64,000 nucleotides of DNA. Origin: Methylobacterium brachythecii. GTDB taxonomy: Bacteria > Pseudomonadota > Alphaproteobacteria > Rhizobiales > Beijerinckiaceae. Under the pieces are notes generated by a model. That model did not search any database. It was given only the letters and a program-made list of their open reading frames with translations, and had not been told where the DNA came from. A program made the position numbers and the translations under genes. This document shows positions 46,005 through 57,951 of this stretch, piece after piece. The stretch covers positions 62,001-126,000 of the forward strand of contig NZ_JACIDN010000001.1 in the NCBI RefSeq assembly GCF_014196345.1, given 5' to 3'. Every line of letters begins with the position of its first letter. Positions within the stretch are counted from its first letter, which is position 1.

Positions 46005-46434
46005 ACCGGACGCAAGCCGGATGCCGGGATGCGAACCTCAGTCGTCCGAGCAACGATGTCGAGGGCGCGTGACGACGGCATGACGCGTGAAGACGGAGCG
46101 CTCTTCCGGACTCACCGCCGGAGCTAGGGGTGAGCACTGGACGGTGGTCCGCTCAGGCAGGTGAGCCTCGCGGGGAAAGCGTGCCGGGGGCACGACCGCT
46201 TCCCCTGCGAGGCCGAGGCTTCCGTTTTCACGAAAACCTCGGACCCTTACGGCAATCGGGGACGGAAAGTTTCAGGCTTGGCTCGCGATGGGAGAAGACG
46301 CGCTTAACCTTGACCGCAGGTCACGATCGTTGCCGGCCTTTGACGCAAGATTCGGGTAAAGCTCCCGCCCGTATGACCCTCCCTATCGGAGCCGCCGGGG
46401 CTTCGCTCGAGACCCTATCGAGGGGATGGACATC
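46005..46434. other. Divergent intergenic region between zwf and a small membrane protein gene
   Basis: This 430-bp region has no convincing gene. It contains the double hairpin at 46165-46242, and just before the small gene a clear GAGGGG ribosome binding site. The rest shows no motif I can name. Confidence 0.5.
46165..46242. other. Tandem structured element (two adjacent hairpins)
   Basis: Hairpin one spans 46165-46213: GCCTCGC/GCGAGGC and GGGGA/TCCCC pair with small bulges, enclosing an inner hairpin GTGCC-GGG-GGCAC. Hairpin two overlaps its end at 46213-46242: CCGAG/CTCGG outside, GTTTT/AAAAC inside with a CACG loop. No T-run follows, so it is not a typical terminator. It lies 160 bp upstream of zwf and about 190 bp upstream of the small gene. 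Confidence 0.55.
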
Positions 46435-46662
46435 ATGCGCGACGTCATCACGATCTTCGCCGCCGGCGCGCTGATGATGGCCTACGCGCTGGTCGCGCCG
46501 ACGATCGTCGAAGCGGTGCAGCGCCCGGTTCCCGGCTCGCAGAAGGTGCTTGTGCAGCGTCTCGTCCAGGCCGAAGGCGAGGCTCCCGTCAGCGCCGTGA
46601 CGGGGCCTGTTTCGGCCGAGGCGCCGACCGGCTCTACTCTGCCGCTCTTCGCCCGCTACTGA
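46435..46662 (+). CDS. Small membrane-anchored or secreted protein
   Basis: The product is 75 residues from the ATG at 46435; GAGGGG lies about 10 bases upstream and favours this over the ATG at 46426. The N-terminus (I-F-A-A-G-A-L-M-M-A-Y-A-L-V-A-P) is a single hydrophobic helix or uncleaved signal. The rest is Val/Ala/Pro-rich with no domain. Not recognised. It ends 18 bp from the stop of a convergent small gene. Confidence 0.5.
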   Translation: MRDVITIFAAGALMMAYALVAPTIVEAVQRPVPGSQKVLVQRLVQAEGEAPVSAVTGPVSAEAPTGSTLPLFARY

Positions 46663-46680
46663 ACTGAAAATCGACCAGCC

Positions 46681-46908
46681 TCAGGCGGCGATGCCGAGGG
46701 CGTGCTTGTTGCCGTAGAGGCCGGCGCAAAGGTCGTCGACCTCGGCCAGATCGAGGGCATCGCCCGCGGATTGGGCGATGATGTCGATGAGATGATCCTG
46801 CTGCGGATCGAACGGATGACCCTGCATCCGGTAGAACTGGTAGTAGCGCAGAGCCGCCAGCAGCGTATCGCGCTCGCGTGCAGTCACGGTGATGTTCTGC
46901 GTGGTCAA
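46681..46908 (-). CDS. Small cytoplasmic protein, unknown function
   Basis: The product is 75 residues with no signal peptide. T-V-T-A-R-E-R-D-T-L-L-A-A-L-R-Y-Y-Q-F-Y-R-M-Q-G looks like two helices, followed by an acidic helix (A-G-D-A-L-D-L-A-E-V-D-D-L-C). The pattern is protein-like. I do not recognise the family. Confidence 0.6.
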   Translation of the reverse strand: MTTQNITVTARERDTLLAALRYYQFYRMQGHPFDPQQDHLIDIIAQSAGDALDLAEVDDLCAGLYGNKHALGIAA

Positions 46909-47150
46909 TGGGCAACCCCTTGGCTTGCAACGAACCTCTTTGGTGAGTGCCCGGAGGGTCTGCGCGCCGACTCGCCAAGCTTTGCTATTTTATCGCGATC
47001 GAGGCTCCTGCGCCACAGCTTGGCCGTAAGAAGACTTGGCCGGCTCTGCATCCTGCGCGGGCAAAGGACTGGGCCGCCGGGGGCAGAAGTCTGTTCCTTC
47101 AAGGGTTTGCGCGGACAGTGGAGCTGCTGAAAATTCGAGCTTCCGTTTCG

Positions 47151-50100
47151 TCAGGCCGCCTCGAACCCGATCGTCGCGAGAGCGGCATCGCATTCCGCCC
47201 GATCGAGCCGGCGAAGCACCGGGCCCGAGGTCCAGACCAGCATCGGCACGATCTGGTGCCCCGGATAGATCTTTTCGAGGAGCGCCGCGTAGAGCGCGAT
47301 CTGTGCCGCTTCGGACGCGGGCAGCGGAGCATCCTCCGTGGGGGGGCGGCCCGTCTTGAAGTCGCAGACCAGTACCCGGTCGCCGTCGATCGCCAGACGG
47401 TCGACCCGGCCGAAGACTCGTCGCTCCCGGCCGCCGATGACGACGCTGCCGGAGAGGGTCAGCTCCGCCCTCGCCGCGGGCGCGAAGAGCGGGGCGAGAT
47501 CGGGCTTGTCGAACAGCCGCAGACAGGCCGCTACCAGCGCCTCGCGCTTCGGTGACGGCATCGAGGGAGCGCGTGCCGCGACGAAGCGGGTCGCGGCGTC
47601 CTCTCGCTTCTCGGCGGGGAGTCGCGGCAGGTGCTCCATCAGGGAGTGGATCAGCTTGCCGCGCCGCCGTGCCTCCGCGGCGGCTTCGCGGCGACCCGGG
47701 TCACGACGGCCGTCGGCCGCGGCGAGAGCACCCGATGGGCTCAGCGGAGGCGCAGGCTGACGCTCCACGCCGGCCGGACGGTGCAACCAGTCCGGAAGCG
47801 TGGCCTCGGTCGCCCTCGGCCCCCGCGCCTCCTCGGAGAGAGGAGTACCGGCCATGCCGCGGCGCCACAGCGTGATCGGACCGTGGGGGGTCTCCAGGGC
47901 TTCACCCATTCCGAGGCCACGTTCCAGGCCGATCCGCACCATCTCGCACCACGAGGCGGGCGTTTCGAGGGTCGCGCCGCGATAGGGGGCGATCACCAGA
48001 TGATCGGCCGCGCGGGTCATGGCGACGTAGAGTAGGCGGTTGTGTTCCTCGCGGGCACGGGCATGCAGCATGGCGCGCGCCTCCGTCGTCGCCGCGCAAT
48101 CCTGGATGCGGCCGGCGATCCAGACGGGTGGGATCGCTGCGTCGGCCAGCGGCAGCAGGGCGGGGTCGTTGCGGCCGAGCGGCTCGCAGCCGTCGATCAA
48201 CACCACCACCGGCGCCTCCAAGCCCTTGGCACCGTGCACGGTCATGACGCGGATCTCGTCGCGGCCCGATTCCATGTCGCGCTTGACGGTGTGGCCGGAT
48301 TCGCCGCGGCCGGGCCGCGCCGCATAGCGGGCGAGGAAGCCGTCGAGGCTCGGGGCATCGGTCCCGCCTTCGAAGGCCTGGGCGGCGGCGAGAAACACGT
48401 CGATGGCGTCGCCCGCCTCGCCGCCGAGCCGGGCCACCAGGGCCTTGCGTCCACCGAGCGGCCCGAGCAGCTTCGCGTAGAAGCCGAACGGCCCTTGCTC
48501 GGCCGCCAGCGCGATCCAGACGCCGAGTGCCGCGCGCCCGCGTTGAGCCGGCTCGTATCCCGCATCGGCGTGGCGGAGGAGCGCATCTTCCAGCGTCTCC
48601 TCGTCGGGGCGGCGGCTGGCGATGCGAACGAGATCGTCGTCGTCGAGCCCGACCAGCGGCGTCTTGAGGGCGGTGGCGAGCGTCAGGTCGTCGGCCGGCA
48701 GCAGGCCGGCGCGACCAGCTGCGACGAGATCGAGCACGGCGATGTGGCCGGCCACTTCCAGCCGGTCCTGGCCCGCGACCGGGACGTCGAGAGCCTTGAG
48801 GGCGCGGATGACCTCTTCGAAGGCAGCCGAACGCTTGCGCACCAGGATCAGCACCTCGCCCGGCCGCCAGACCCGGCCGCAGGCATCGCCGGTGGTCGTC
48901 CAGGCGCGCACCGCGCGGGCGACGCGGCGCGCGACGAGGATCGCCGGAGCGTTGGGCTCGGGCGCGTCGACGGGAGCGGCCCAGGCATCCGCATCGGGTT
49001 CCTCTTCGGGTTCGGCGATCGGCCATAGTTCGACCGCGCCGGGCGCCGGGCCACGCGCCGAACCGTGGACCGTACCGATCGCCGTATCGGCGAAGGACAG
49101 GCCCTGAAAATGCTCCGGCAGGGCGAAGACGGCGTCCACCGCCTGCAGCACGCCGGCGGTCGAACGGAAGGACAGCCTTAGCTCGACATCCTCGAAGGCG
49201 AGGCCGGCATCCTTGGCTGCCCGGCGCCAGTCGCGCCGGGTCTCCTCGAACTCACGGGGCTCTGCGCCCTGGAAGCTGTAGATCGACTGCTTCGGGTCGC
49301 CGACGGCGAAGCGGGTGCGGAGCGTCTCACGGGCTCCCTCGCCGGAGGCGAATTCCTCGGTAATCCGGCGCAGGATCTCCCATTGCTCGGGATTGGTGTC
49401 TTGAGCTTCATCGACGAGGACGTGGTCCACGCCGCGGTCGAGCTTGTACAGCACCCAGGACACCTCGACCCGGCGCAGCAGGTCGAGGGCCTTGTGGATC
49501 AGGTCGTCGAAATCGAGGGCGCCGAGCCGGCCTTTCTCGGTCTCGACGCGACGATGGATCTCGGCCGCGAGTAGGAAGAGTGCGCTGGTGCGGGCATGGG
49601 CAGTCGCGGCGCGCAGAGTGTCGAAGAGCGGCACGAGTCGCGTCTGCTCGTCGAGCAAGCGCTCACGCACGGCCTCCGGCACGCCCTTGGTGCCGAGGCC
49701 CTTTCGCGGCTTGTCCTCGTCGGTGAAGAAGACCGCGCAGTAGCCTTCCAGCGCTTCCGGCCGGCTCGTCGCACGAGCGGCGGCCGCGAGACCGTCGGCG
49801 AGGCGCTCGTCGGTGACCTTGCCCGTGCGCAGACCCTCGACGATCGCTAAATCGCCGAGCAGACCACCGGCGAGGATGCGCTCCTCGACCGCGTCGGCAG
49901 TCTCGCCCTCCGCGAGGCCGAGGGTTTTGCCGAGGGTGGCGAGGCCTTTCCTCAACGTGTGGCCGGGATCGGCGAAGAAGGCGCGTCGCCGCATCGCCAT
50001 GCGGAGCGCGTCGCGCAGGGCATCGCCGCTGGCCTCTGGACCGACCACGTCGAACGCGATGCGGAGATCCGGCCGCCGGCCGAGGATGGCGTCGGCCAGA

Positions 50101-50612
50101 ACCGTATCGGTCTGCCGGGCGAAGGTGTCGCGTGTCTGATCCTCGTCGAGCACCTGAAAGCGGGCCGGCACGTTCGCCTCGAAGGGAAACATGTGCAGCA
50201 GGCGCTCGCACAGCGCGTGCAGCGTCTCGATCTTGAGACCTCCGGGCGTTTCGACGGCACGGGCGAAGAGCCGGCGCGCCAGGCTGAGTTCCCGGCGCGA
50301 GGCCTTGCGGCCGGAGAGGTCGAACAGCTCGGCCGAGAGAGCCTCGTCGTCGAGGGTCACCCAGCGGCCGAGTCGCTGGAAGACGCGGATCGACATGTTG
50401 GCCGCCGCCGCCTTGGTGAAGGTCAGGCAGAGGATGCGCCCCGGCGGGGAGCCGTCGAGCAGCAGACGCAGCACCCGGTCGGTGAGCACCTTGGTCTTGC
50501 CCGCGCCGGCATTGGCCGAGACCCAGGCCGAGGCGCGCGGATCGGCGGCCCGACGCTGCGCCTCCTGTGTGAGCGGATCGACGACGAAACGGCCGCTCAC
50601 GAGACTCCCCAA
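47151..50612 (-). CDS. addA: Double-strand break repair helicase-nuclease AddA
   Basis: The product is up to 1153 residues, the AddA length. The Walker A is A-N-A-G-A-G-K-T-K-V-L near residue 34, and the Walker B is L-V-D-E-A-Q-D near residue 395. A UvrD/Rep helicase core spans most of the length. The C-terminal RecB-type nuclease is marked by L-I-H-S-L-M-E-H and V-C-D-F-K-T-G. AddAB resects double-strand breaks for RecA loading. addB, normally directly upstream of addA in alphaproteobacteria, is not next to it; recA is. The start may be a few residues inside (V-V-D-P). Confidence 0.92.
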   Translation of the reverse strand: MGSLVSGRFVVDPLTQEAQRRAADPRASAWVSANAGAGKTKVLTDRVLRLLLDGSPPGRILCLTFTKAAAANMSIRVFQRLGRWVTLDDEALSAELFDLSGRKASRRELSLARRLFARAVETPGGLKIETLHALCERLLHMFPFEANVPARFQVLDEDQTRDTFARQTDTVLADAILGRRPDLRIAFDVVGPEASGDALRDALRMAMRRRAFFADPGHTLRKGLATLGKTLGLAEGETADAVEERILAGGLLGDLAIVEGLRTGKVTDERLADGLAAAARATSRPEALEGYCAVFFTDEDKPRKGLGTKGVPEAVRERLLDEQTRLVPLFDTLRAATAHARTSALFLLAAEIHRRVETEKGRLGALDFDDLIHKALDLLRRVEVSWVLYKLDRGVDHVLVDEAQDTNPEQWEILRRITEEFASGEGARETLRTRFAVGDPKQSIYSFQGAEPREFEETRRDWRRAAKDAGLAFEDVELRLSFRSTAGVLQAVDAVFALPEHFQGLSFADTAIGTVHGSARGPAPGAVELWPIAEPEEEPDADAWAAPVDAPEPNAPAILVARRVARAVRAWTTTGDACGRVWRPGEVLILVRKRSAAFEEVIRALKALDVPVAGQDRLEVAGHIAVLDLVAAGRAGLLPADDLTLATALKTPLVGLDDDDLVRIASRRPDEETLEDALLRHADAGYEPAQRGRAALGVWIALAAEQGPFGFYAKLLGPLGGRKALVARLGGEAGDAIDVFLAAAQAFEGGTDAPSLDGFLARYAARPGRGESGHTVKRDMESGRDEIRVMTVHGAKGLEAPVVVLIDGCEPLGRNDPALLPLADAAIPPVWIAGRIQDCAATTEARAMLHARAREEHNRLLYVAMTRAADHLVIAPYRGATLETPASWCEMVRIGLERGLGMGEALETPHGPITLWRRGMAGTPLSEEARGPRATEATLPDWLHRPAGVERQPAPPLSPSGALAAADGRRDPGRREAAAEARRRGKLIHSLMEHLPRLPAEKREDAATRFVAARAPSMPSPKREALVAACLRLFDKPDLAPLFAPAARAELTLSGSVVIGGRERRVFGRVDRLAIDGDRVLVCDFKTGRPPTEDAPLPASEAAQIALYAALLEKIYPGHQIVPMLVWTSGPVLRRLDRAECDAALATIGFEAA

Positions 50613-50654
50613 TTACGCGCCGATGAATAACGAGACGTCACGACCGATAGCATG

Positions 50655-50687
50655 AAAAAGCCCCGCTCCGCGGCACGGAGCAGGGCT
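50655..50687 (-). terminator. Terminator of recA
   Basis: Read leftward, AGCCCTGCTCCG pairs with CGGAGCGGGGCT (one bulge) and is followed by TTTTT (50655-50659). It lies 26 bp after the recA stop and precedes addA on the same strand, so recA and addA are probably separate units. Confidence 0.85.
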
Positions 50688-50712
50688 CGTTTCTTCAGAC
50701 CGACATCCGCGC

Positions 50713-51798
50713 TCAGTCGTCGAGATCGTCCTCGCCCGGCTTCACGTTCTCGAGGATCCGTTCGGCGACGAGGCCGGAATTTTGGCGGATCGAGGCTTCG
50801 ATCTTGTTCGCGATGTCCGGATTGTCGCGCAGGAATCCCTTGGAGTTCTCGCGGCCCTGGCCGAGACGCTGGCTGTCGTAGGAGAACCAAGCGCCGGACT
50901 TTTCGACGATGCCGGCTTTCACGCCGAGGTCGATCAGCTCGCCGACCTTCGAGACGCCCTCGCCGAACATGATGTCGAACTCGACCTGCTTGAAAGGCGG
51001 CGCGACCTTGTTCTTGACGACCTTGACGCGAACCTGGTTGCCGATGGCCTCGTCGCGATCCTTCAGGGTGGAGATGCGGCGGATGTCGAGGCGCACCGAG
51101 GCGTAGAACTTCAGCGCGTTGCCGCCCGTGGTGGTTTCGGGCGAGCCGTACATCACACCGATCTTCATGCGGATCTGATTGATGAAGATCACCATGCACT
51201 TGGAACGCGAGATCGAACCGGTGAGCTTGCGCAGGGCCTGGGACATCAGGCGGGCCTGAAGACCGGGCTGGCTGTCGCCCATCTCACCTTCGATCTCGGC
51301 GCGCGGCGTCAGCGCCGCGACCGAGTCGACCACGAGAACGTCGATCGCGCCGGAGCGCACCAAGGTATCGGTGATCTCGAGGGCCTGCTCGCCGGTATCC
51401 GGCTGCGAGATCAGCAGGTCGTCGAGCTGGACGCCGAGCTTCCTCGCATAGACCGGGTCGAGGGCGTGCTCGGCATCGACGAAGGCGCAGACGCCGCCCT
51501 TCTTCTGGGCCTCGGCGATGGTGTGCAGCGCCAGCGTGGTCTTGCCGGAGGATTCCGGTCCGTAGATCTCGATGACGCGACCGCGCGGCAGGCCACCGAC
51601 GCCGAGGGCAATGTCGAGGCCGAGCGACCCGGTGGAGACGGTCTCGACCTCCGCTACCTTGTCGTTCTTACCGAGCCGCATGATCGAGCCCTTGCCGAAG
51701 GCACGCTCGATCTGGGACAGCGCGGCGTCGATCGCCTTCGACTTGTCCTTGTCCACTGCCATCGTGGGTTCCACCATCTTGAGCGCGGCCTGGGCCAT
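50713..51798 (-). CDS. recA: Recombinase A
   Basis: The product is 361 residues. The Walker A is [12 protein letters not shown] near residue 80. [12 protein letters not shown] forms the Walker B and the region before loop L1; L2 contains [15 protein letters not shown]. It forms filaments on single-stranded DNA, drives strand exchange and stimulates LexA self-cleavage. The C-terminus is acidic as usual. A LexA-like box lies about 60 bp upstream and a good terminator follows. Confidence 0.97.
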   Translation of the reverse strand: MAQAALKMVEPTMAVDKDKSKAIDAALSQIERAFGKGSIMRLGKNDKVAEVETVSTGSLGLDIALGVGGLPRGRVIEIYGPESSGKTTLALHTIAEAQKKGGVCAFVDAEHALDPVYARKLGVQLDDLLISQPDTGEQALEITDTLVRSGAIDVLVVDSVAALTPRAEIEGEMGDSQPGLQARLMSQALRKLTGSISRSKCMVIFINQIRMKIGVMYGSPETTTGGNALKFYASVRLDIRRISTLKDRDEAIGNQVRVKVVKNKVAPPFKQVEFDIMFGEGVSKVGELIDLGVKAGIVEKSGAWFSYDSQRLGQGRENSKGFLRDNPDIANKIEASIRQNSGLVAERILENVKPGEDDLDD

Positions 51799-51859
51799 CG
51801 GTCGGCATCCTTATGCATGGGGAGGGCGGCGTTCTCAATGCAGCGCCGATGGTGATTTT

Positions 51860-51874
51860 GTACTCTTTTTGTTC
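51860..51874. promoter_or_regulatory. LexA-like SOS box upstream of recA
   Basis: GTAC and GTTC are separated by exactly 7 bases, one mismatch from the alphaproteobacterial SOS box GTTC-N7-GTTC. It lies 62-76 bp upstream of the recA start, inside an AT-rich promoter-like stretch (51851-51875). Confidence 0.65.
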
Positions 51875-51915
51875 TCACCCTGCAAGAGGAGCGAAATCAG
51901 CCCGCTGAACCGGGA

Positions 51916-51953
51916 CGTCATTCCGGGTTCCGCTTCGCGGCCCCAGAATGACG
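51916..51953. repeat. Palindromic repeat family 2, copy 2
   Basis: A 38-bp element beginning CGTCATTCCGGGTT and ending CCCAGAATGACG. It matches the element at 40010-40047 read on the other strand in length and in both ends. It lies between the cupin gene and recA. Confidence 0.75.
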
Positions 51954-51977
51954 GCATGTTGGAAATCCTCGCGGCGC

Positions 51978-52373
51978 CTACGGCACTGGCACCTGCAGCG
52001 GCTTGTCCTTGTCGACGATGTAGACCGACAGGATCTTGATCGGCTTATCGCCGACATTGGTGTATCCGGCATGCGGAACTTCGCGCTGGTTGATGCCGTG
52101 CTCGCCGGCGGCGCGGTCGATCGCGTCCTTGCCCGGCAGTTGCACCTTGCCGCCCTCCATCACGTAGAAGGCCTCCTGGCCGTTGTGGAAGTGACGGCGG
52201 GAGGTGGCACCCGGCGGGATCTCGACTAGTTGCATCACGATCTCCTTGCTCTCGTCCCCGGATAGCGGAGATCGGCCGAGATCGGTGCGCTTCACCTCCT
52301 GGGCGGAGACGGGGCCGCCTAAGAGAGCCGTAGCGAGAGCGAGAACAGCAAGGGAATGGGGGCGTCGCGGCAT
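51978..52373 (-). CDS. Secreted cupin-domain protein
   Basis: The product is 131 residues from the ATG at 52373; a GGAGG sequence just upstream fixes this start. A signal peptide ends at P-V-S-A-Q. The cupin shows G-A-T-S-R-R-H-F-H-N-G-Q-E-A-F-Y-V-M-E-G-G (motif 1, two His and a Glu for metal) and a second metal-site His in V-P-H-A-G-Y. It probably binds a metal in the periplasm; the role is unknown. Confidence 0.82.
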   Translation of the reverse strand: MPRRPHSLAVLALATALLGGPVSAQEVKRTDLGRSPLSGDESKEIVMQLVEIPPGATSRRHFHNGQEAFYVMEGGKVQLPGKDAIDRAAGEHGINQREVPHAGYTNVGDKPIKILSVYIVDKDKPLQVPVP

Positions 52374-52472
52374 CTGGACCTCCAAGGATTCTTCTTGGTC
52401 GCACGGCTCTGCGGCCGGCATGGTCCACTCAGCCCCGGCCTAAGGGGAATGTCGAGGTATTCTGCATACAAT

Positions 52473-52492
52473 CCCTGGCGCGATCGCCAGGG
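52473..52492 (-). terminator. Probable terminator of the atp operon
   Basis: CCCTGGCG and CGCCAGGG form a perfect 8-bp stem around CGAT, 45 bp past the atpC stop and before the cupin gene. Only ATT follows in the leftward direction, so it has a weak T-tract. Confidence 0.5.
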
Positions 52493-52537
52493 TGTGATCG
52501 GCTTCCATCGGCGGGACCCAATCCCACCGCGTCATCC

Positions 52538-52939
52538 TCAGAAGGCGAGAACCTTCTTGGCTTCCTGGAGCTGGACGATCTGCGCGTTGAGCTGCTCGCG
52601 CTTGCCGAGATCGGTGGTGGCGTCACGGTCGAGCTCGGCCTGCTCGATCTCCTTGTCGAGCATGGCCGGGTTCACTTCCTCGATCGGCGCGGCGCGCTCG
52701 GCGAGGACGGTGACGGATTCAGGCCCGATATCGGCGAAACCGCCCTGCACGTAGATGCGCTTGCCGCTGCCCGAGGTCTCGGTGACGGTGATCACGCCGA
52801 CCTTCAGCGTGGTCAGTACGGGCGCGTGCTTCGGCAGCACGGTCATCTCGCCCTCGGTGCCGGGGAGCTGAACGGCCTGGACCTCGCCGGAATAGAGGGT
52901 CCGCTCGGGGCCGACGAAATCGAAGTGGAAGGTGGCCAT
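52538..52939 (-). CDS. atpC: F1 ATP synthase epsilon subunit
   Basis: The product is 133 residues. The N-terminal beta domain has F-D-F-V-G-P-E-R-T-L-Y-S-G-E and P-G-T-E-G-E-M-T-V-L-P-K-H-A-P; a C-terminal helical hairpin follows. It sits on the central stalk and inhibits ATP hydrolysis. It is the last gene of atpHAGDC, separated from atpD by 147 bp that contain a large inverted repeat. Confidence 0.93.
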   Translation of the reverse strand: MATFHFDFVGPERTLYSGEVQAVQLPGTEGEMTVLPKHAPVLTTLKVGVITVTETSGSGKRIYVQGGFADIGPESVTVLAERAAPIEEVNPAMLDKEIEQAELDRDATTDLGKREQLNAQIVQLQEAKKVLAF

Positions 52940-52970
52940 CGTTCAGCGTGTCCGGCGTCCGGTGAGCATT

Positions 52971-53078
52971 CTCCTCCCCCTTGCGGGGAGGAGGTAGGAG
53001 GTGGGGGTGGTGCAGGTGGCACCGCGACGTTTCACGCGGCCCGACCCCCACCCTGCCCTTCCCCGCAAGGGGGGAGGG
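52971..53078. repeat. Large imperfect inverted repeat between atpD and atpC
   Basis: The left arm runs from CTCCTCCCCCTTGCGGGGAG to about 53011. The right arm ends CTTCCCCGCAAGGGGGGAGG and is its near-complement over about 40 bp, with short unpaired bases and GTGGGGGT/ACCCCCAC near the inside. Each arm also has its own small hairpin around TTGCG or CGCAA. It sits within an essential operon. Confidence 0.8.
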
Positions 53079-53086
53079 AAAAACGC

Positions 53087-54568
<1,482 letters not shown>

Positions 54569-55459
54569 TCAGAGCGCTTCCGCGCCCGAAATGATTTCGA
54601 TGAGTTCCTTGGTGATCATGGCCTGACGCGTCCGGTTGTAGATCTGCGTCTGCTTCTTGATCATCTCGCCCGCGTTGCGGGTGGCCGAATCCATGGCGCT
54701 CATGCGGGCGCCCTGCTCGGAGGCGGCGTTCTCGAGGAGCGCTTTGTAGATCTGCACCGTGAGGTTCTTCGGCAGCAGCGTGTCGAGGATGCCCTCCTCG
54801 CTCGGCTCGAACTCCATGGCGGCATCCGCCGAGGCACCGGTCGTCGTCTTGCCCTCGGCGTCGGGCAGCTCGGCCGGGATCAGCTTCTGCGCGGTCGGGA
54901 TCTGCGAGATCACCGACTTGAAGGCGGAGAAGTACAGCGTCGCGACGTCGAACTCGCCGGCATCGAAGCGCGCCAGGATCTTTTCGGCGATCTCGCTGGC
55001 GAAAGCATAATCCACGGGCCGGGTGCCACGGATGTCGATGTTCTCGATGATCTCCGCCCGGAACTGCCGGCGGAGCATGTCGTAGCCCTTCTTGCCGACC
55101 GTGAAGATCTTGACCGTCTTGCCCTCGCTCGCGAGCTGGCGAGCATGCTTGGCAGCCAGACGCGAGATCGACGAGTTGAAGGCGCCGCACAGGCCGCGAT
55201 CGGCTGTGCAGACGATGAGCAGGTGTGTCTTGTCGGCACCGGTGCCCGAGAGCAGCTTCGGCGCACCGACGCCGCCAACGAGGTTCGCGGCGAGGTTGCC
55301 GAGCGTCGCGGACATCTTTTCGGCGTAGGGCCGGCCGCTCTCGGCAGCGGTCTGCGCGCGCCGCAGCTTGGCGGCGGCGACCATCTGCATGGCCTTGGTG
55401 ATCTTCTGCGTCGACTTCACCGAAGTGATGCGATTCCGCAGATCCTTCAAACTCGGCAT
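54569..55459 (-). CDS. atpG: F1 ATP synthase gamma subunit
   Basis: The product is 296 residues. It begins with [18 protein letters not shown] and ends with the matching helix [15 protein letters not shown]. These terminal helices form the rotating central shaft. It lies 27 bp upstream of atpD and 77 bp downstream of atpA. Confidence 0.95.
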   Translation of the reverse strand: MPSLKDLRNRITSVKSTQKITKAMQMVAAAKLRRAQTAAESGRPYAEKMSATLGNLAANLVGGVGAPKLLSGTGADKTHLLIVCTADRGLCGAFNSSISRLAAKHARQLASEGKTVKIFTVGKKGYDMLRRQFRAEIIENIDIRGTRPVDYAFASEIAEKILARFDAGEFDVATLYFSAFKSVISQIPTAQKLIPAELPDAEGKTTTGASADAAMEFEPSEEGILDTLLPKNLTVQIYKALLENAASEQGARMSAMDSATRNAGEMIKKQTQIYNRTRQAMITKELIEIISGAEAL

Positions 55460-55536
55460 CGGGAAATTTCCGGTCTCTCGCGAGCGTCACGTCGAAGGCG
55501 GGCGCTCGGAGGCGCCCGCCATTGGCCGAAGTCGGA

Positions 55537-57066
<1,530 letters not shown>

Positions 57067-57129
57067 CGTCGGGCCTTCTTTGAAAGTGTCGGACGTCAGT
57101 CGCGAAGTCAGTGAGCCGCCTGCAGCGCC

Positions 57130-57699
57130 TTAGTGGGCGGCGTGCATGGCGAGGCGGATTCCGTTGAGCTTGGTGCGCAGCGAGGCATCGACCATGCGCG
57201 AGCCGATCTTGACCACGAGGCCGCCGATCAGGCTCGGATCGACCTTGAGGTCGAGTTCGATCTCGGAGCCGGCGACCTCGCGTAGGGTCTGCTCGATCTC
57301 CTTGACCAGCGTCTCGGACGGCTTCTCGGCGACGCGAACTTCGGCGCGCACGATGCCCTTCGATTCGCGGACCTTCTCGCGGTATCCGCGGATCATGTCG
57401 GGGAGAGCGAAAAGCCGGCGGTTGGAGGCGGCGAGCTTGATGAAGTTGGCGGCGAGGCCGCCGATGCCGGCCTTCGCAAGAATCGCCTCGATCGCGGCCG
57501 CCTGCTGCTCGGCCGTGTAGGCCGGGCTCTTCACGAGGCGACGAAGGTCATCGCTTTCATTGTAGAGGGACTCGAATCGGTCGAGGTTCTGCGAGACGTC
57601 GTCGACCTGTTTCTCGTCTCGCGCCAATTCGAACAGCGCGAGGGCGTAGCGGCCTGCCACACCGGAGACCAGGGCACCTTCGGAACCGTTCTGCGCCAC
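57130..57699 (-). CDS. atpH: F1 ATP synthase delta subunit
   Basis: The product is 189 residues if the GTG at 57699 is used, preceded by GAGAG. The frame extends to 57873, but the added N-terminus is Pro/Ser/Arg-rich and not homologous. V-A-G-R-Y-A-L-A-L-F-E-L-A and D-P-S-L-I-G-G-L-V-V-K-I-G-S are family features. It joins F1 to the peripheral stalk. It is the first gene of atpHAGDC; F0 genes are absent here, as is usual in this class. Confidence 0.9.
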   Translation of the reverse strand: MAQNGSEGALVSGVAGRYALALFELARDEKQVDDVSQNLDRFESLYNESDDLRRLVKSPAYTAEQQAAAIEAILAKAGIGGLAANFIKLAASNRRLFALPDMIRGYREKVRESKGIVRAEVRVAEKPSETLVKEIEQTLREVAGSEIELDLKVDPSLIGGLVVKIGSRMVDASLRTKLNGIRLAMHAAH

Positions 57700-57951
57700 C
57701 CGTCGCTCTCTTTGTTTCGTGCCCGTCGGTCTCTTCCGAACCTGCTCGCCGTCGGAGTGGCGGCGGCTCGGCGAACCGTGGGAGAAAGGGGATGCGCCGG
57801 CAGTCCGAGCGGGTGACGACACCCCCCCTTCCAGCGCGGGGTGGCCGTAGCATGGCACTGCGGGCTCACGCAAGGCGACGGTTCCGCTGATTCCGAATGC
57901 CGACGAAGGAATCGTGGCAAGGGGTTAGCGGGTGTTTGGAATGGGTCCGAT
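57700..57951. other. Leader and promoter region of the atp operon
   Basis: The stretch contains no gene I trust. GATTCC and GGAATC form a small inverted pair near 57888-57912. It should hold the atp promoter; I cannot place the -10 and -35 sites with confidence. Confidence 0.4.

Noticed and set aside
46165..46242. Rho-independent terminator for a gene near zwf
   Set aside because: No gene ends there and no T-tract follows the stems, so I list it as a structured element.
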